In this document: positions 49,100 through 58,299 of the stretch, piece by piece
Position numbering within the stretch: position 1 is the stretch's first letter
How the letters are laid out: each line of letters starts with the position of its first letter
Assembly (NCBI RefSeq): GCF_900996235.1
Contig: NZ_CAAJGM010000263.1
Location: forward strand, 1 to 64,000
DNA from: Paraburkholderia sp. BCC1885
GTDB taxonomy: Bacteria; Pseudomonadota; Gammaproteobacteria; Burkholderiales; Burkholderiaceae
Reading direction: 5' to 3'
DNA: 64,000 nt
Notes under the pieces: generated by a model
What the model saw: only the letters and a program-made list of their open reading frames with translations
What the model was told of the DNA's origin: nothing
Databases searched by the model: none
Position numbers and translations under genes: made by a program

Positions 49100-49882
49100 T
49101 TACTTCTGCGCGGCGGCCGCTTCGAGGATCAGGTTCGCCACCTCGGCCGGATGCGAGATGAGCGACACGTGGCTCGACTTGATCTCGATCGTATGCGCGT
49201 GCATGCGATTCGCCATGAAGCGCTCCAGATCCGAATTGATGGTGCGATCTTCGGTCGACACCGCGTACCAGGTCGGCTTGTCGTGCCATGCGGCGACGGT
49301 GGTCTTCGCCATGGTGATGGCCTTGCCGATCGGCTGCTGAACCGCGTAGTACGTTTCCGCTTCTTCCTTCGGCAGGTCGCCGGCGAAGTCGTTGACGAAG
49401 GCTTGCTCGGAGAGCTTGCCGTAGCCGTCAGCCGACCATTGCAGTCCCGCCGATGCCGGCGCCGGCGCATACTTCTTCGTCAGCGCCGGGTAGTCTTCAC
49501 CCGCATCCGGTGCGCGCGCGGCAATGTAGACAAGGCCGGTTACCTTCGGATCGTCACCAGCCTGGCTGATCACCATACCGCCGTAAGAATGCGCCACCAG
49601 CAGCGTCGGGCCATCCTGCTGAGCCAGCGTGCGCTTGACGGCGTCTACATCCGCGTCGAGCGAGGTCGTGGGGTTCTGCACCGCCGTGACGTGATAGCCC
49701 TTCGCCTGCAGCAGCGGGATTACTTTCGCCCAGCTCGAACCGTCTGCAAACAGGCCGTGAACCAGCACGATATTCTTGACGGGGCCGGACGGAACAGCGG
49801 TGCTGTCCTGCGCGAATGACGTCGAGGCGCCCAGCAGCGAGGCACAGGTGAGAGCGGCAAGAACCAACGAATTCAACTTCAT
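49100..49882 (-). CDS. secreted alpha/beta hydrolase
   Basis: A 260-residue hydrolase with a Sec signal peptide (VLAALTCASLLGASTSFAQ, cleavage near residue 25). Core motifs: VLVHGLFADGSSW (oxyanion HG), nucleophile elbow AHSYGGMV and a C-terminal SSHVSLISHPAEV with the catalytic His. It resembles esterase/haloperoxidase-like hydrolases of the plant MES/HNL-like fold found widely in Burkholderia. It acts in the periplasm or outside. No operon partners: a hairpin and a diguanylate cyclase gene lie upstream, the LysR relic downstream. Substrate unknown. Confidence 0.85.
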   Translation of the reverse strand: MKLNSLVLAALTCASLLGASTSFAQDSTAVPSGPVKNIVLVHGLFADGSSWAKVIPLLQAKGYHVTAVQNPTTSLDADVDAVKRTLAQQDGPTLLVAHSYGGMVISQAGDDPKVTGLVYIAARAPDAGEDYPALTKKYAPAPASAGLQWSADGYGKLSEQAFVNDFAGDLPKEEAETYYAVQQPIGKAITMAKTTVAAWHDKPTWYAVSTEDRTINSDLERFMANRMHAHTIEIKSSHVSLISHPAEVANLILEAAAAQK

Positions 49883-50080
49883 GAGAGTTTCTCCGACAAG
49901 TGTTTGATGTGTTTGAGGACAGACATAGGGGCAAACACAGTCGTCGAGAAATCATTCCATCTTCTGAAGAATCTTTTTTATGGCATCAGCCGCAGAGATT
50001 ACGGCACCGTCATGCCGGTTTCATGATCGGTCACGCTATCGGTGCAATAGGTTTTTTTCATTGACGAGATTCCCGGCTCC

Positions 50081-50103
50081 GATGCATCGCATGGCGATGC
50101 ATC
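50081..50103. terminator. 10-bp-stem hairpin after the GGDEF gene
   Basis: GATGCATCGC and GCGATGCATC enclose a three-base loop (ATG). It lies 10 bp after the minus-strand GGDEF stop. On the plus strand it is followed by atttcattattt; on the minus strand no U-run follows, so its role as terminator is uncertain. Confidence 0.5.
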
Positions 50104-50113
50104 ATTTCATTAT

Positions 50114-51184
50114 TTAGGAAACCAGAACATATCGATTCTTGCCATGCCGCTTGGCTTCATAGAGACCCTGGTCAGCCACCTTGAAAATTTCCGCAAGACT
50201 CATGGCGTCGCTGAACCGCGATATGCCGATACTGATCGTCACGACATGCGTTGAAATACGCAGCTTCGCCACGCTCTCACACAATTGCCTGGCGAGAGCG
50301 CACGCCGCCGCTTCTTCCCCCGTGAACACAACGCCGAATTCCTCACCGCCAAGACGGCCGCGAGCATGCGTCTGCGCATGCCGGTCGATGATTGAGGCGA
50401 CGGCCACCAGCACCTCGTCGCCAACGTCATGGCCCGAGGTATCGTTGATGCGTTTGAAGTCGTCGATATCGATCAGCAGAAAATAGAAGTCGTTGCTTGC
50501 CGAACGCGCGTGATAATCCTGCATGGCCTCCATCAGGCTGCGGCGATTGTCGATGCCCGTTAGCGCATCCTTGAACGCGAGCTTGATCAGCTCTCGCTGT
50601 ACGAGGAATGTCCGCTTCCGTTCCCGCACGAACAGGAAGTTGAGCAGCAGGCCCAGCGCTGTCCCGGCGAAAATGAACAGAATGATCCAGCCGGAGTCAT
50701 GCGAATGCATGATGAATTCGCCCCGGCCATAAGACAGGATGAGCCACGCCGCAATCGCACTCGCCAGATAACTGAAGTAATCGGCAAACACCGGCGCCAT
50801 GCCGACGGTAATCAGAATGCCCATGGGCATGACCCACACCTCGGGATTCGGTGTGCCGCTCGCATTGCTGTGAAAGCCAAACGCAACGGCGACGGCACAG
50901 ACGAAACAGCCAAGCGAATTGAGCACGACGTGACGGGAGAAATACGTCGTGGCCGAACCCATCAGCATGCCGGCCAGCGCGACGACCGTCTCCGTTCGGT
51001 CGAACGCGGCGCCGGGGCTCGCGAAGACGCGCGACAACATCCAGCCCACGATGCCGAACACCTGCACCCAGACGGCCAGCGGTCGCAGGCTGATTGCCGA
51101 GCTGCGCCAGAACAGCCGCCTCTCGGAGGCGTCATGGAAGACGATTTCCCGTTCGAGCGAATGGATTTTACGAACGAACCGCAT
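50114..51184 (-). CDS. membrane diguanylate cyclase (GGDEF)
   Basis: A 356-residue protein. About six hydrophobic helices (residues 30-185) form a membrane sensor domain of MASE2-like type, followed by a GGDEF domain: KDALTGIDNRRSLME, then FYFLLIDIDDFKRINDTSGHDVGDEVL and the active-site GRLGGEEF. It should make cyclic di-GMP from GTP. The RxxD inhibitory site five residues before GGEEF is absent (the position reads AQTH), so product inhibition by the classical I-site is not expected. The ATG at 51184 has aggggc upstream. Monocistronic. Confidence 0.92.
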   Translation of the reverse strand: MRFVRKIHSLEREIVFHDASERRLFWRSSAISLRPLAVWVQVFGIVGWMLSRVFASPGAAFDRTETVVALAGMLMGSATTYFSRHVVLNSLGCFVCAVAVAFGFHSNASGTPNPEVWVMPMGILITVGMAPVFADYFSYLASAIAAWLILSYGRGEFIMHSHDSGWIILFIFAGTALGLLLNFLFVRERKRTFLVQRELIKLAFKDALTGIDNRRSLMEAMQDYHARSASNDFYFLLIDIDDFKRINDTSGHDVGDEVLVAVASIIDRHAQTHARGRLGGEEFGVVFTGEEAAACALARQLCESVAKLRISTHVVTISIGISRFSDAMSLAEIFKVADQGLYEAKRHGKNRYVLVS

Positions 51185-51373
51185 GGCTAGCCCCTGATGT
51201 CCGCACGGAGCGTGGATGGAAAACGTCCGAGGAGAATCTTGGCATCCGCGCAAATTATCGTTGCTGCGATAACACTATATCAATCCGGCGCGGCTCTTTA
51301 TGGCGGTACAAGCCCTGATGCTGCGTGAGCCCCGGCAGCCGGTGCAATCCGTGGCCTGTGGCCCGGAAGAAAG

Positions 51374-51410
51374 AAGCCGTAACCGCGGGCTACGGCTTTC
51401 CCTTTCCGCG
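51374..51410. terminator. bidirectional terminator-like hairpin
   Basis: AAGCCGTA (51374-51381) and TACGGCTT (51391-51398) with a nine-base loop. T-rich runs follow on both strands (TTTCCCTTTCC on plus, CTTTCTTCC on minus). It lies in the 380-bp interval between the GGDEF and flhD genes; no gene upstream on either strand is evident. Confidence 0.55.
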
Positions 51411-51564
51411 CCTTTCGCTCAGCTTGTCTTTCCTCTGAGGATTCTCCACACTCGCGTCAAACGTATCCGGATATGGCCGCGCGCCAGCAGCCGCAAGTGG
51501 GCGAACGACGCGGAGATAAACATGACGGAAAGCACAGCGGATCGTTCACCGGGGAATAAAAATC

Positions 51565-51882
51565 ATGCACGACGGCGAGACGCTCGGACTTATCAGGGAA
51601 GTGAATCTGTCGTACATCATGCTGGCGCAGCGCCTGTTGCGCGAGGACAGATTGGCCGGCATGTTCCGGCTAGGGCTATCGGCACATAGTGCGGAGCTGC
51701 TCGCGACGCTCACGCTGGCGCAGGTCGTCAAGCTCGCGGCATCGGAGCGCTTGCTGTGCGAATCGCGCCTGAGCAACCACAGCATCCTGACGACGCTGAC
51801 TCAATGCGCCGGCCACGTGGACGTGGCGCCCGCGCATACGGCGATTCTGCTGGCGAGCCAAAAGGCCGGGCAATTCGTCTAG
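51565..51882 (+). CDS. FlhD-like flagellar/master regulator subunit, without flhC
   Basis: A 105-residue protein matching FlhD: EVNLSYIMLAQRLLREDRLAGM, then FRLGLSAHSAELLATLTLAQ, VVKLAASERLLCESRLSNH with the conserved Cys, and a C-terminal HTAILL. FlhD works with FlhC in a D4C2 complex to switch on class II flagellar genes. flhC normally follows directly; here the next gene is a convergent amidase whose stop overlaps the end of flhD by four bases, and no flhC is in the window. This may be a second, orphan FlhD acting with FlhC from elsewhere or alone. Confidence 0.88.
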   Translation: MHDGETLGLIREVNLSYIMLAQRLLREDRLAGMFRLGLSAHSAELLATLTLAQVVKLAASERLLCESRLSNHSILTTLTQCAGHVDVAPAHTAILLASQKAGQFV

Positions 51883-53381
51883 GCGCTCTGCGCCAGCGCG
51901 GCATCGGGCGCGTGGGTGACGATCGATTTCAACGTCACGCGCGTATCGGCCAGCGTGTCGAAATCCGGCGTGGGGCGCCGCAACTCGTCGTCATGGCCAA
52001 ACGCGCTTTCGAGCGCCTGGGCGATATCCAGAACACGGCGATCGCCGCGAAACGGCCCCACGAGTTGCAAGCCGAACGGCATCCCGGCTTCGTCCTTACC
52101 GCACGGCAACGACAACGCCGGATTCGTCAGCAAGCTCACAACGTAGGTCAGCCCTAGCCAACGATAATAATTTTCGAGCTGACGTCCGTCCATTTCCGCG
52201 AGATAGAGCGTCTGCCAGGGAAACGGCGAAACCGGACAGGTGGGCGAGACAATCAGATCGTAGCGCTCGAACGAAGTTTGAAACCGGCGGAACATGCGCG
52301 TTTGCTCGGCATGGGCCCACACCGCGTCGCCGAGCGACATCGCGAGTCCCATCTCGTAGTTGGTGCGTGTGTTCGCGCCCAGCAGTTCAGGATCGCGCTC
52401 GTAGAGCTCCTTGAAACTGGCGATGAAGTTCTGCGCGCGCACCACGTCGAAGCAACGGTCTACTTCGCCCAGGTCGAATCTCACAGGTTCGCAGACGCCC
52501 ACGTAACGCGACAGCGCGGCCATCTTCGTGCGGAATGTCTGCCGGGTCGCTTGCGACACCTCGCACATGCCGAAGTCTTCGGTGTAGCCAATTCGCAGTG
52601 TGTTCAGATCCACGTCCCGCGCACGCAGGATAGTCCGAAAATCGCATTCGACGCCGAGCGGCTCGCCATGGTGCAGGCCCACCATTGCCGCCAGTTGCAA
52701 ACGCGTGTCCGCCACGTCGCGTCCCATCGGACCCGACACCGTGAGCGGCGACCAGCCGAGTACACGGTTGTCCGCAGGCACGAGGCCGGGCGAAGGCCGG
52801 AAACCCACCACGCCGCACCACGCCGCCGGAATGCGCAGCGAGCCGCCCGTATCGGAACCCGTACACATAGGCAGCATGTTCGTCGCCAATGCGACGGCCG
52901 AGCCGCCCGACGAGCCGCCCGCGTTCAGCGCCGGATCGAACGGATTGCCGGTGGCGCCCCACACGGCATTGCGCGTATTGGCGCCGGCGCCCATTTCCGG
53001 CGTATTGGTCTTGGCGGTCAAGATCGCGCCCGCCGCCCGCAAACGCGCAACCACCGCGTTGTCGTGCGAAGGCACGTTGGCGCGAAATATAGGCGAACCG
53101 TAAGTGGTCAGTAACCCCGCCGTCTCTTCCAGATCCTTCACACCAAGCGGCAAACCGTGCAACAGACCTAAGGTTTCACCCCGCATCACCGACTCTTCCG
53201 CGGCGCGCGCTTCGCTGCGCGCCTGTTCGAAACGCGTCGCGGCAAGCGCGTTGACGGCTGGATTGAGCCTCTGTATCTGTGCGATGCACGCATCCATCAG
53301 TTCGACCGGCGAAACCTGGCGGCTTGCGATCAGACGCCGCGCATCCACCGCCGACAAGGCATTCAAGGCAAGAGAGTTCAT
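51879..53381 (-). CDS. amidase (amidase-signature family)
   Basis: A 500-residue Ser-cisSer-Lys amidase. The catalytic Lys is in LPLGVKDLEETAG, the cis-Ser in GGSSGGSAVALA and the nucleophile in GSDTGGSLRIPA. Length and order are normal for bacterial amidases such as glutamyl-tRNA amidotransferase A-like or aryl amidases; the substrate is unknown. It is the last of a six-gene operon with an ABC importer, a second amidase and a GntR regulator (1-bp gap from the latter), so its amide substrate is probably imported by that transporter. Confidence 0.92.
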   Translation of the reverse strand: MNSLALNALSAVDARRLIASRQVSPVELMDACIAQIQRLNPAVNALAATRFEQARSEARAAEESVMRGETLGLLHGLPLGVKDLEETAGLLTTYGSPIFRANVPSHDNAVVARLRAAGAILTAKTNTPEMGAGANTRNAVWGATGNPFDPALNAGGSSGGSAVALATNMLPMCTGSDTGGSLRIPAAWCGVVGFRPSPGLVPADNRVLGWSPLTVSGPMGRDVADTRLQLAAMVGLHHGEPLGVECDFRTILRARDVDLNTLRIGYTEDFGMCEVSQATRQTFRTKMAALSRYVGVCEPVRFDLGEVDRCFDVVRAQNFIASFKELYERDPELLGANTRTNYEMGLAMSLGDAVWAHAEQTRMFRRFQTSFERYDLIVSPTCPVSPFPWQTLYLAEMDGRQLENYYRWLGLTYVVSLLTNPALSLPCGKDEAGMPFGLQLVGPFRGDRRVLDIAQALESAFGHDDELRRPTPDFDTLADTRVTLKSIVTHAPDAALAQSA

Positions 53382-53382
53382 A

Positions 53383-54060
53383 TCAACCGGATTTCATCTG
53401 TAGCTGGCTCTCGGCCAGCCACTGGTTCACATACTCGACGACCGCGTCCCGCGTATTTTCCAGGTGGCTTCGCGTTTGCGTATAGACGGTTTCGGTGTCG
53501 CCTGCCTCGTATGCTGCCAGAAGCGCGGCATGTTCGCTGTTGTTCGAGGCCATGATGTCCTCGTTCACATGCATCGAAAGGCTTACGTAGGGACGCGCCG
53601 CCCGCGAGAGCGACTCCGTGATGTCGAACAGACGCGTCTGCGCCTGACTCTTCACCAGGCTTTCGTGGAACGATTCGTTGAGCAGCGACCACTCTTCGGG
53701 AGAGCGGGTCGCCACCATGGCGTCGTGGCTGCTTTTCGCGGCGTCGAGATCGGCGCTCGCGATGTGCGCGCAGGCACGTTGCGCGAGCATCGGTTCGAGC
53801 ATCATGCGCAATTCGTAGATGCCCGTCGCATCGGCTGCCGTCAGCCCTCTGGTCAGCACGCCCTTATTCGGGTCGATCAAGACGAGGCCCTCTGCGCGCA
53901 GGTCACGAAACGCCTCACGCACCGGGGTCGTGCTGACATGCAGGCGCCTCGCGACCTCCTCCTGGCGCAGGTGCGTATTGGCGGGATAAGCGCCCTGCAG
54001 GATTTCCGCGCGCAGCGTGCTCAGCACATATTGCTGAGCAGTCCGATAGAATCTGGCCAA
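53383..54060 (-). CDS. GntR-family (FCD) regulator of the amidase operon
   Basis: A 225-residue FadR-subfamily regulator. The wHTH (LRAEILQGAYPANTHLRQEE, then ARRLHVSTTPVREAFRDL) is followed by an FCD domain with metal-ligand Asp and His positions (MMLEPMLAQRACAHI, ESFHESLVKS, NSEHAALLAAYEAGD, and a last His in RSHLENTRDAV). It lies inside the operon between two amidase genes with gaps of 1 and 3 bp, so it is transcribed with its presumed targets, typical of autoregulated repressors. The palindrome at 58137-58153 in front of the operon is its candidate operator. Confidence 0.9.
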   Translation of the reverse strand: MARFYRTAQQYVLSTLRAEILQGAYPANTHLRQEEVARRLHVSTTPVREAFRDLRAEGLVLIDPNKGVLTRGLTAADATGIYELRMMLEPMLAQRACAHIASADLDAAKSSHDAMVATRSPEEWSLLNESFHESLVKSQAQTRLFDITESLSRAARPYVSLSMHVNEDIMASNNSEHAALLAAYEAGDTETVYTQTRSHLENTRDAVVEYVNQWLAESQLQMKSG

Positions 54061-54063
54061 GGC

Positions 54064-55344
54064 TTACCCCAACACGGTCTCGACCCAGGCCGCCGTCTGC
54101 AGGGTCTGCAAATCGTCGCCGTATCGGCCCAACACCTGAAAGCCTAACGGCAGGCCGTTCTGCGAGCGGCCGGAAGGAACCGTCACGGCGGGCACGCCCA
54201 GCAGGCTCCAAGGCGCGCAGAAGGTCGCGTCGCCGGTATCGGCCAATCCTTCTGGCGCGGCGCCTGCGGCCGGAACGGTCACGAGTGCGCCGCATCCGTC
54301 GATCCAGCCTTCGTATTCCTCGCGCATTTTCGCCTGCAATGCCAACGCGGCCGCATATTGCTCCGCTGGCACCGCTGCGCCGAGAGAGGTCAGCGTCTGC
54401 ATGTGTTTGCTGATCAGATCCGGATGCTGCGTCGCTGCCGGGCCAATCGCACGATTTGCCTCGACCTGCAAAATGGTCTGCAACGCCTCGAGCATCGACG
54501 GCATGCTGTCGAGCGGATCCAGTTCCACCAACGTCGCGCCCGACGCTTGCAGGCGCGCGAGCGTCGCCTCGAAGTTGCGCTTCTGATCGTCGCTCACACG
54601 CTCCCAGAACGGGGTTCGAACCACGCCGAGTTTGCGCGGCCGCCGCACCGGAAAATACGCACTCCACGCAATCAGATCAGTGAGCGCGTTGGGATTGTCG
54701 TCCACGAACAGCGCATGGCAAAGCGCCGCCCCCTCCACCGTCTGCGCAAAGAACCCGACGTGATCGAGCGAGGGCGCCAGCGGATGCACGCCGGTGGAAG
54801 GCACCTTACCGTGACTCGGTTTGTAGCCGACCACCCCGCAAAATGCAGCAGGCCGGATCACCGAGCCCACCGTCTGGGTGCCGATTGCGAGCGGCACGAC
54901 CCCGGCGCCGACAGCGGCGGCCGAACCGCTCGACGAACCGCCCGGCGTATGCAGCCGGTTCCACGGATTCACCGTCGGTCCTGGCTCGCGCCACGCAAAC
55001 TCGGTCGTCACAGTCTTGCCGAACACCACGCCGCCGAATGCCTTGATGCGCTCGACGATCCACGCGTCTTCAGCAGGCCGATGTCCCGCGTAAATCGGCG
55101 AGCCATACGTGGTGGGCATGTCGCGCGTCGCCATCAGATCCTTGACGCCGATCGGCACGCCCGCGAGCGGTTTGCCCACCGCGTCACCGATCTCATACGC
55201 ATCGGGCCGATACACGAAGGCCTTCAACCAGGGCTCACATTCCTGCGCGCGACGCTCTGCCGCTTCGAGCCGCGTGCGGCACGCCTCCTCATTGCCGCGC
55301 CCCACTATCAGTCCGGCCACCAACGAGTCCGTTTTTGCACTCAT
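54064..55344 (-). CDS. amidase (amidase-signature family, second)
   Basis: A 426-residue amidase of a shorter type. Catalytic Lys in VPIGVKDLMATRDM, cis-Ser in PGGSSSGSAAAV and nucleophile Ser in IGTQTVGSVIRPA: the usual GGS before the nucleophile reads TVGS, as in part of the family. The C-terminal half is divergent. Start overlaps the binding-protein stop (4 bp), GntR follows after 3 bp. Two amidases in one operon suggest stepwise hydrolysis of a di-amide or a mixture of amides. Confidence 0.9.
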   Translation of the reverse strand: MSAKTDSLVAGLIVGRGNEEACRTRLEAAERRAQECEPWLKAFVYRPDAYEIGDAVGKPLAGVPIGVKDLMATRDMPTTYGSPIYAGHRPAEDAWIVERIKAFGGVVFGKTVTTEFAWREPGPTVNPWNRLHTPGGSSSGSAAAVGAGVVPLAIGTQTVGSVIRPAAFCGVVGYKPSHGKVPSTGVHPLAPSLDHVGFFAQTVEGAALCHALFVDDNPNALTDLIAWSAYFPVRRPRKLGVVRTPFWERVSDDQKRNFEATLARLQASGATLVELDPLDSMPSMLEALQTILQVEANRAIGPAATQHPDLISKHMQTLTSLGAAVPAEQYAAALALQAKMREEYEGWIDGCGALVTVPAAGAAPEGLADTGDATFCAPWSLLGVPAVTVPSGRSQNGLPLGFQVLGRYGDDLQTLQTAAWVETVLG

Positions 55345-56363
55345 TTTGCCGAGGCCTTTGCAAACGTATCGTCGACAGCGTTGCCATAAGTGATGCTGCC
55401 CGGCTTGATATTGCCGATGTACTCCTGCAAGTCCAGCGCATTACGGAATGCCTGCTCGGAGATGTCCGGCGTCGCCGCGTAAATTTTCTGGCTAATCAAC
55501 CGGTCGACCGCGGTCTCCACCACTTTTTTGTCGAGCGTCGGAAACTCGGCGACAGCGACGGCCTTTGCGGTCTCGGGCGATTGCTGGATCAGCGCTTCCG
55601 CCTCGGCGATGGACTTCACGAAGGCCGACACCATCGCCGGCTTCTCCTTGATCGTGGACGCTAACGTGTCCAAGGTGGAAAAAGCGTAGCCGCCGGGGTA
55701 GGCCTTGGGAAACGCATAAACAATTTTGTAGCCCGAAGCAATGCCTTGATCCACTTGCGGCTCGTAAAGCACGGCTGCCGCGGCGCGTCCGGCCGAAACC
55801 GGCGCAAGCTCGGTGCCGATCTGCACCGTATTCAGATTCACGTCAGCCAGCTTCTCCTGCTTGATCAGGCGTTCCAGCAGATAGGTGCTGGTCGAAGGCG
55901 GCAGCGCCGCCGACACCGTCTTGCCCGCCAGATCGGCCTGAGTCTTGAGCGTGGAATCCGGCGGCGCGATCACCCACACCGGCACCCCTGCCACGACGTT
56001 GGCCACGTTGATGAGCGTCGCGCCCTTCAGATTGGCGAGCGCCGCGGTCATCGGGTCCTGCAGCGAGAAGTCGGCATGACCGCCGATCACGGCGGCGACA
56101 CCCTGCGCGCCGCTGCCTGCTGTCACTTTCTGCACGTCGAGACCATTCTGCGCAAAGAAGCCCTTATCTATCGCAACGTAGAGCGGCAGATACTGAATGG
56201 ACTGAAACGCCTGATAGACAACCACCTTGTCCGGCGCGGCAACGGCCGGCTGCGTCACGACGGCGGCGAGCAATGCACCCGCCACGGCGACCTGCATCAC
56301 GCGGTGGCGAGCCAGCCTGTTTTGTAGCGACATCAACGACTGCTTCAACGTTTTGTTTTCCAT
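55341..56363 (-). CDS. NitT/TauT-type ABC substrate-binding protein
   Basis: A 340-residue periplasmic binding protein with a Sec signal (VMQVAVAGALLAAVVTQPAVA). The SsuA/TauA-like fold is indicated by VVVYQAFQSIQYLPLYVAID, GFFAQNGLDVQKV, and DFSLQDPMTAAL. Family ligands include sulfonates, nitrate, pyrimidine precursors and aromatic amides. The gene overlaps the permease gene by 19 bp and the amidase gene by 4 bp. Linked to two amidases, it probably binds an amide. Confidence 0.9.
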   Translation of the reverse strand: MENKTLKQSLMSLQNRLARHRVMQVAVAGALLAAVVTQPAVAAPDKVVVYQAFQSIQYLPLYVAIDKGFFAQNGLDVQKVTAGSGAQGVAAVIGGHADFSLQDPMTAALANLKGATLINVANVVAGVPVWVIAPPDSTLKTQADLAGKTVSAALPPSTSTYLLERLIKQEKLADVNLNTVQIGTELAPVSAGRAAAAVLYEPQVDQGIASGYKIVYAFPKAYPGGYAFSTLDTLASTIKEKPAMVSAFVKSIAEAEALIQQSPETAKAVAVAEFPTLDKKVVETAVDRLISQKIYAATPDISEQAFRNALDLQEYIGNIKPGSITYGNAVDDTFAKASAK

Positions 56364-57163
56364 GAAATGATCCGATTTTCCGCGAGTTGAACAATCCAGG
56401 AGAGCAGCGTCGCCATCACCGTCAAAATGATGATGCCGAGCCAGACCGTATTGAGGTCGAACAGCGAGCCGGCCACGAAGACCGCATGTCCCAGGCCCGC
56501 CTGAGAGGCGATGTATTCACCGACGACGGCGCCGATTAGCGCGAAACCAATATTCACGCGCAGCGCGGAGAAAATCCACGGCAGCGCGCCCGGCACGATC
56601 AGCTTGCGAAAGATCATGCTCGGCTTGGCGTTGAACGAACGAAACAAATTCAGCAGGTCGACGTCGACCTCGCGCGCCGCCGCGCAGGAGGAAATCATCG
56701 CTACCGCAAACGTCGAGATGCCGGCCAGCCAGACCTTCGACGTCATGTCCGAGCCGAACCAGATCACGATCAACGGACCCAGCGCGATCTTCGGAATACT
56801 GTTCAGGATCACCGCGAAACCTTCGGTGACGCCGGCGATGCGCGGCACGAACCACAGCAGCAGCCCGAGGGCAATGCCGAGGCCACTGCCGATCACGAGC
56901 CCTAATACCGTTTCGGTCAGCGTCGTGAGGGTATCCGGCACCAGGGTCCCTTGCGTGAGCCCAATGTCGAAAGCCTTGTAGATACCAAGCGGCGAACCGA
57001 ACAGCTGGCCGTTGATCCATGCATGCGCCGCCGCGACCTGCCAGAGCACGACGAGAGCAGCCATGATCAGCGTAACCACCCCGCTGGTGGCCGCCCGGCC
57101 CTTCAACCGTTTGGAGCGCGGCCGGCGGCGCGCGGTATTGGCCGGCATTGCGACGTCGCTCAT
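56345..57163 (-). CDS. NitT/TauT-type ABC permease
   Basis: A 272-residue inner-membrane permease with six predicted helices. The cytoplasmic EAA loop is SCAAAREVDVDLLNLFRSFN with the following Gly in VPGALPWIFSALRVNIGFAL. It overlaps the ATPase gene by 4 bp and the binding-protein gene by 19 bp. Standard length; the N-terminal 25 residues are Arg-rich. Confidence 0.92.
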   Translation of the reverse strand: MSDVAMPANTARRRPRSKRLKGRAATSGVVTLIMAALVVLWQVAAAHAWINGQLFGSPLGIYKAFDIGLTQGTLVPDTLTTLTETVLGLVIGSGLGIALGLLLWFVPRIAGVTEGFAVILNSIPKIALGPLIVIWFGSDMTSKVWLAGISTFAVAMISSCAAAREVDVDLLNLFRSFNAKPSMIFRKLIVPGALPWIFSALRVNIGFALIGAVVGEYIASQAGLGHAVFVAGSLFDLNTVWLGIIILTVMATLLSWIVQLAENRIISWKTKR

Positions 57164-58002
57164 ATCGACGCTCCTGCATGATGAATGGTATTGCTGCGCA
57201 GGCCACCCCAGATGCGCTTGTGCAAGGTGCGAAATTCCGGCGCCTCGCGTGCCGAGACAGCCGTGCGCGGCCCCTGGGTCGAAAGCCGAACGTCGACGGA
57301 ATCTTCGATGCGCGCGGGCCGTCCGCCCAACAGGATCACGCGATCGCTCATGGCAATCGCTTCCTCGATGTCGTGCGTCACCAGCACGACACTCGTCCCC
57401 GTACTTTGCCGCAGCGACATCACGTCGTCTTCGAGTGCGAGGCGTGTTTCATAGTCGAGAGCGGAGAAAGGTTCGTCGAGCAGCACCAGGGTGGGATCGA
57501 CCAGCAAGGTACGCGTCAAGGCCACGCGCTGCCGCATCCCGCCTGACAGGGCCTGCGGATAGGCGTCGAGGACCGGGCCAAGGCCGTAGCGCGCCAGCAT
57601 GTCGCGAGCGCGAGCGGTATCGGCCGGCGTGACCTTTCGGTACAGTTCGATGCCGAGCAAGGCGTTTTGCAGTACTGAACGCCACGGCATCAGCAAATCC
57701 TTCTGCAGCATGTAAGCGATGCGCCCCTTGCTGCCATCCGGACGCGCGCCGACTTCGATGCGCCCCGCCTGCGCGGTGAGCAAACCCGAAATGAGATTGA
57801 ACAGCGTGCTCTTTCCTGCCCCGCTGCGGCCGACGATGGAAACGATCTCGCTCGCCCCAACGCTGAAATTGAGGCTCGAAAACAAGGCGGTTTGCACGCC
57901 GTCGTCGGTTTCGAAACCATGATTGAGTCCCGCTACGATCAGGCGTGCGCCTGCCTCGGGCTGACTCGAGGGTGCGGCCATTGCAGTGTCCACTGGCATC
58001 AT
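57160..58002 (-). CDS. NitT/TauT-type ABC ATPase
   Basis: A 280-residue ATPase of the SsuB/TauB group: Walker A GRSGAGKST, Q-loop MLQKDLLMPW, signature LSGGMRQRVAL, Walker B LVLLDEPFSALD and switch His VTHDIEEA. It is first in the operon ATPase-permease-binding protein-amidase-GntR-amidase. About 300 bp precede it, including the palindrome at 58137-58153. Confidence 0.93.
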   Translation of the reverse strand: MMPVDTAMAAPSSQPEAGARLIVAGLNHGFETDDGVQTALFSSLNFSVGASEIVSIVGRSGAGKSTLFNLISGLLTAQAGRIEVGARPDGSKGRIAYMLQKDLLMPWRSVLQNALLGIELYRKVTPADTARARDMLARYGLGPVLDAYPQALSGGMRQRVALTRTLLVDPTLVLLDEPFSALDYETRLALEDDVMSLRQSTGTSVVLVTHDIEEAIAMSDRVILLGGRPARIEDSVDVRLSTQGPRTAVSAREAPEFRTLHKRIWGGLRSNTIHHAGASI

Positions 58003-58136
58003 CCTGTCCGTGTGTACGTTGACGTGTTCACAACCGGCGCGGCAGGTTTTGCGGACGAACGCTCCCCCTACGGGCTCGCCATCAGGGAGCCAGCAAGGTA
58101 ATAGAAATGTCGCTTAACGAGCCGTGCCGGAATCGG

Positions 58137-58153
58137 TTGTGCACAATGCACAA
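58137..58153. promoter_or_regulatory. 17-bp palindrome before the ABC-amidase operon
   Basis: TTGTGCA-CAA-TGCACAA is a perfect inverted repeat about 135 bp before the ATPase start, in the only long gap of this operon. Its form fits a FadR-subfamily GntR operator and the operon encodes such a regulator (53383-54060). The interval 58003-58299 holds no other feature that I can support. Confidence 0.55.
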
Positions 58154-58299
58154 TGAGCGAAAAAAAAATGCTTCACAACTCGAAATTAAAAAAATTCGCG
58201 CCGGCAAGAGGGGATAACGCGTAGATAGCGATACTGGGGCACGCGCGGCGGCATTGGCCCCTTTCTGGTGCGCGGCGCACCTGAAGCAGCTAACCGCAG

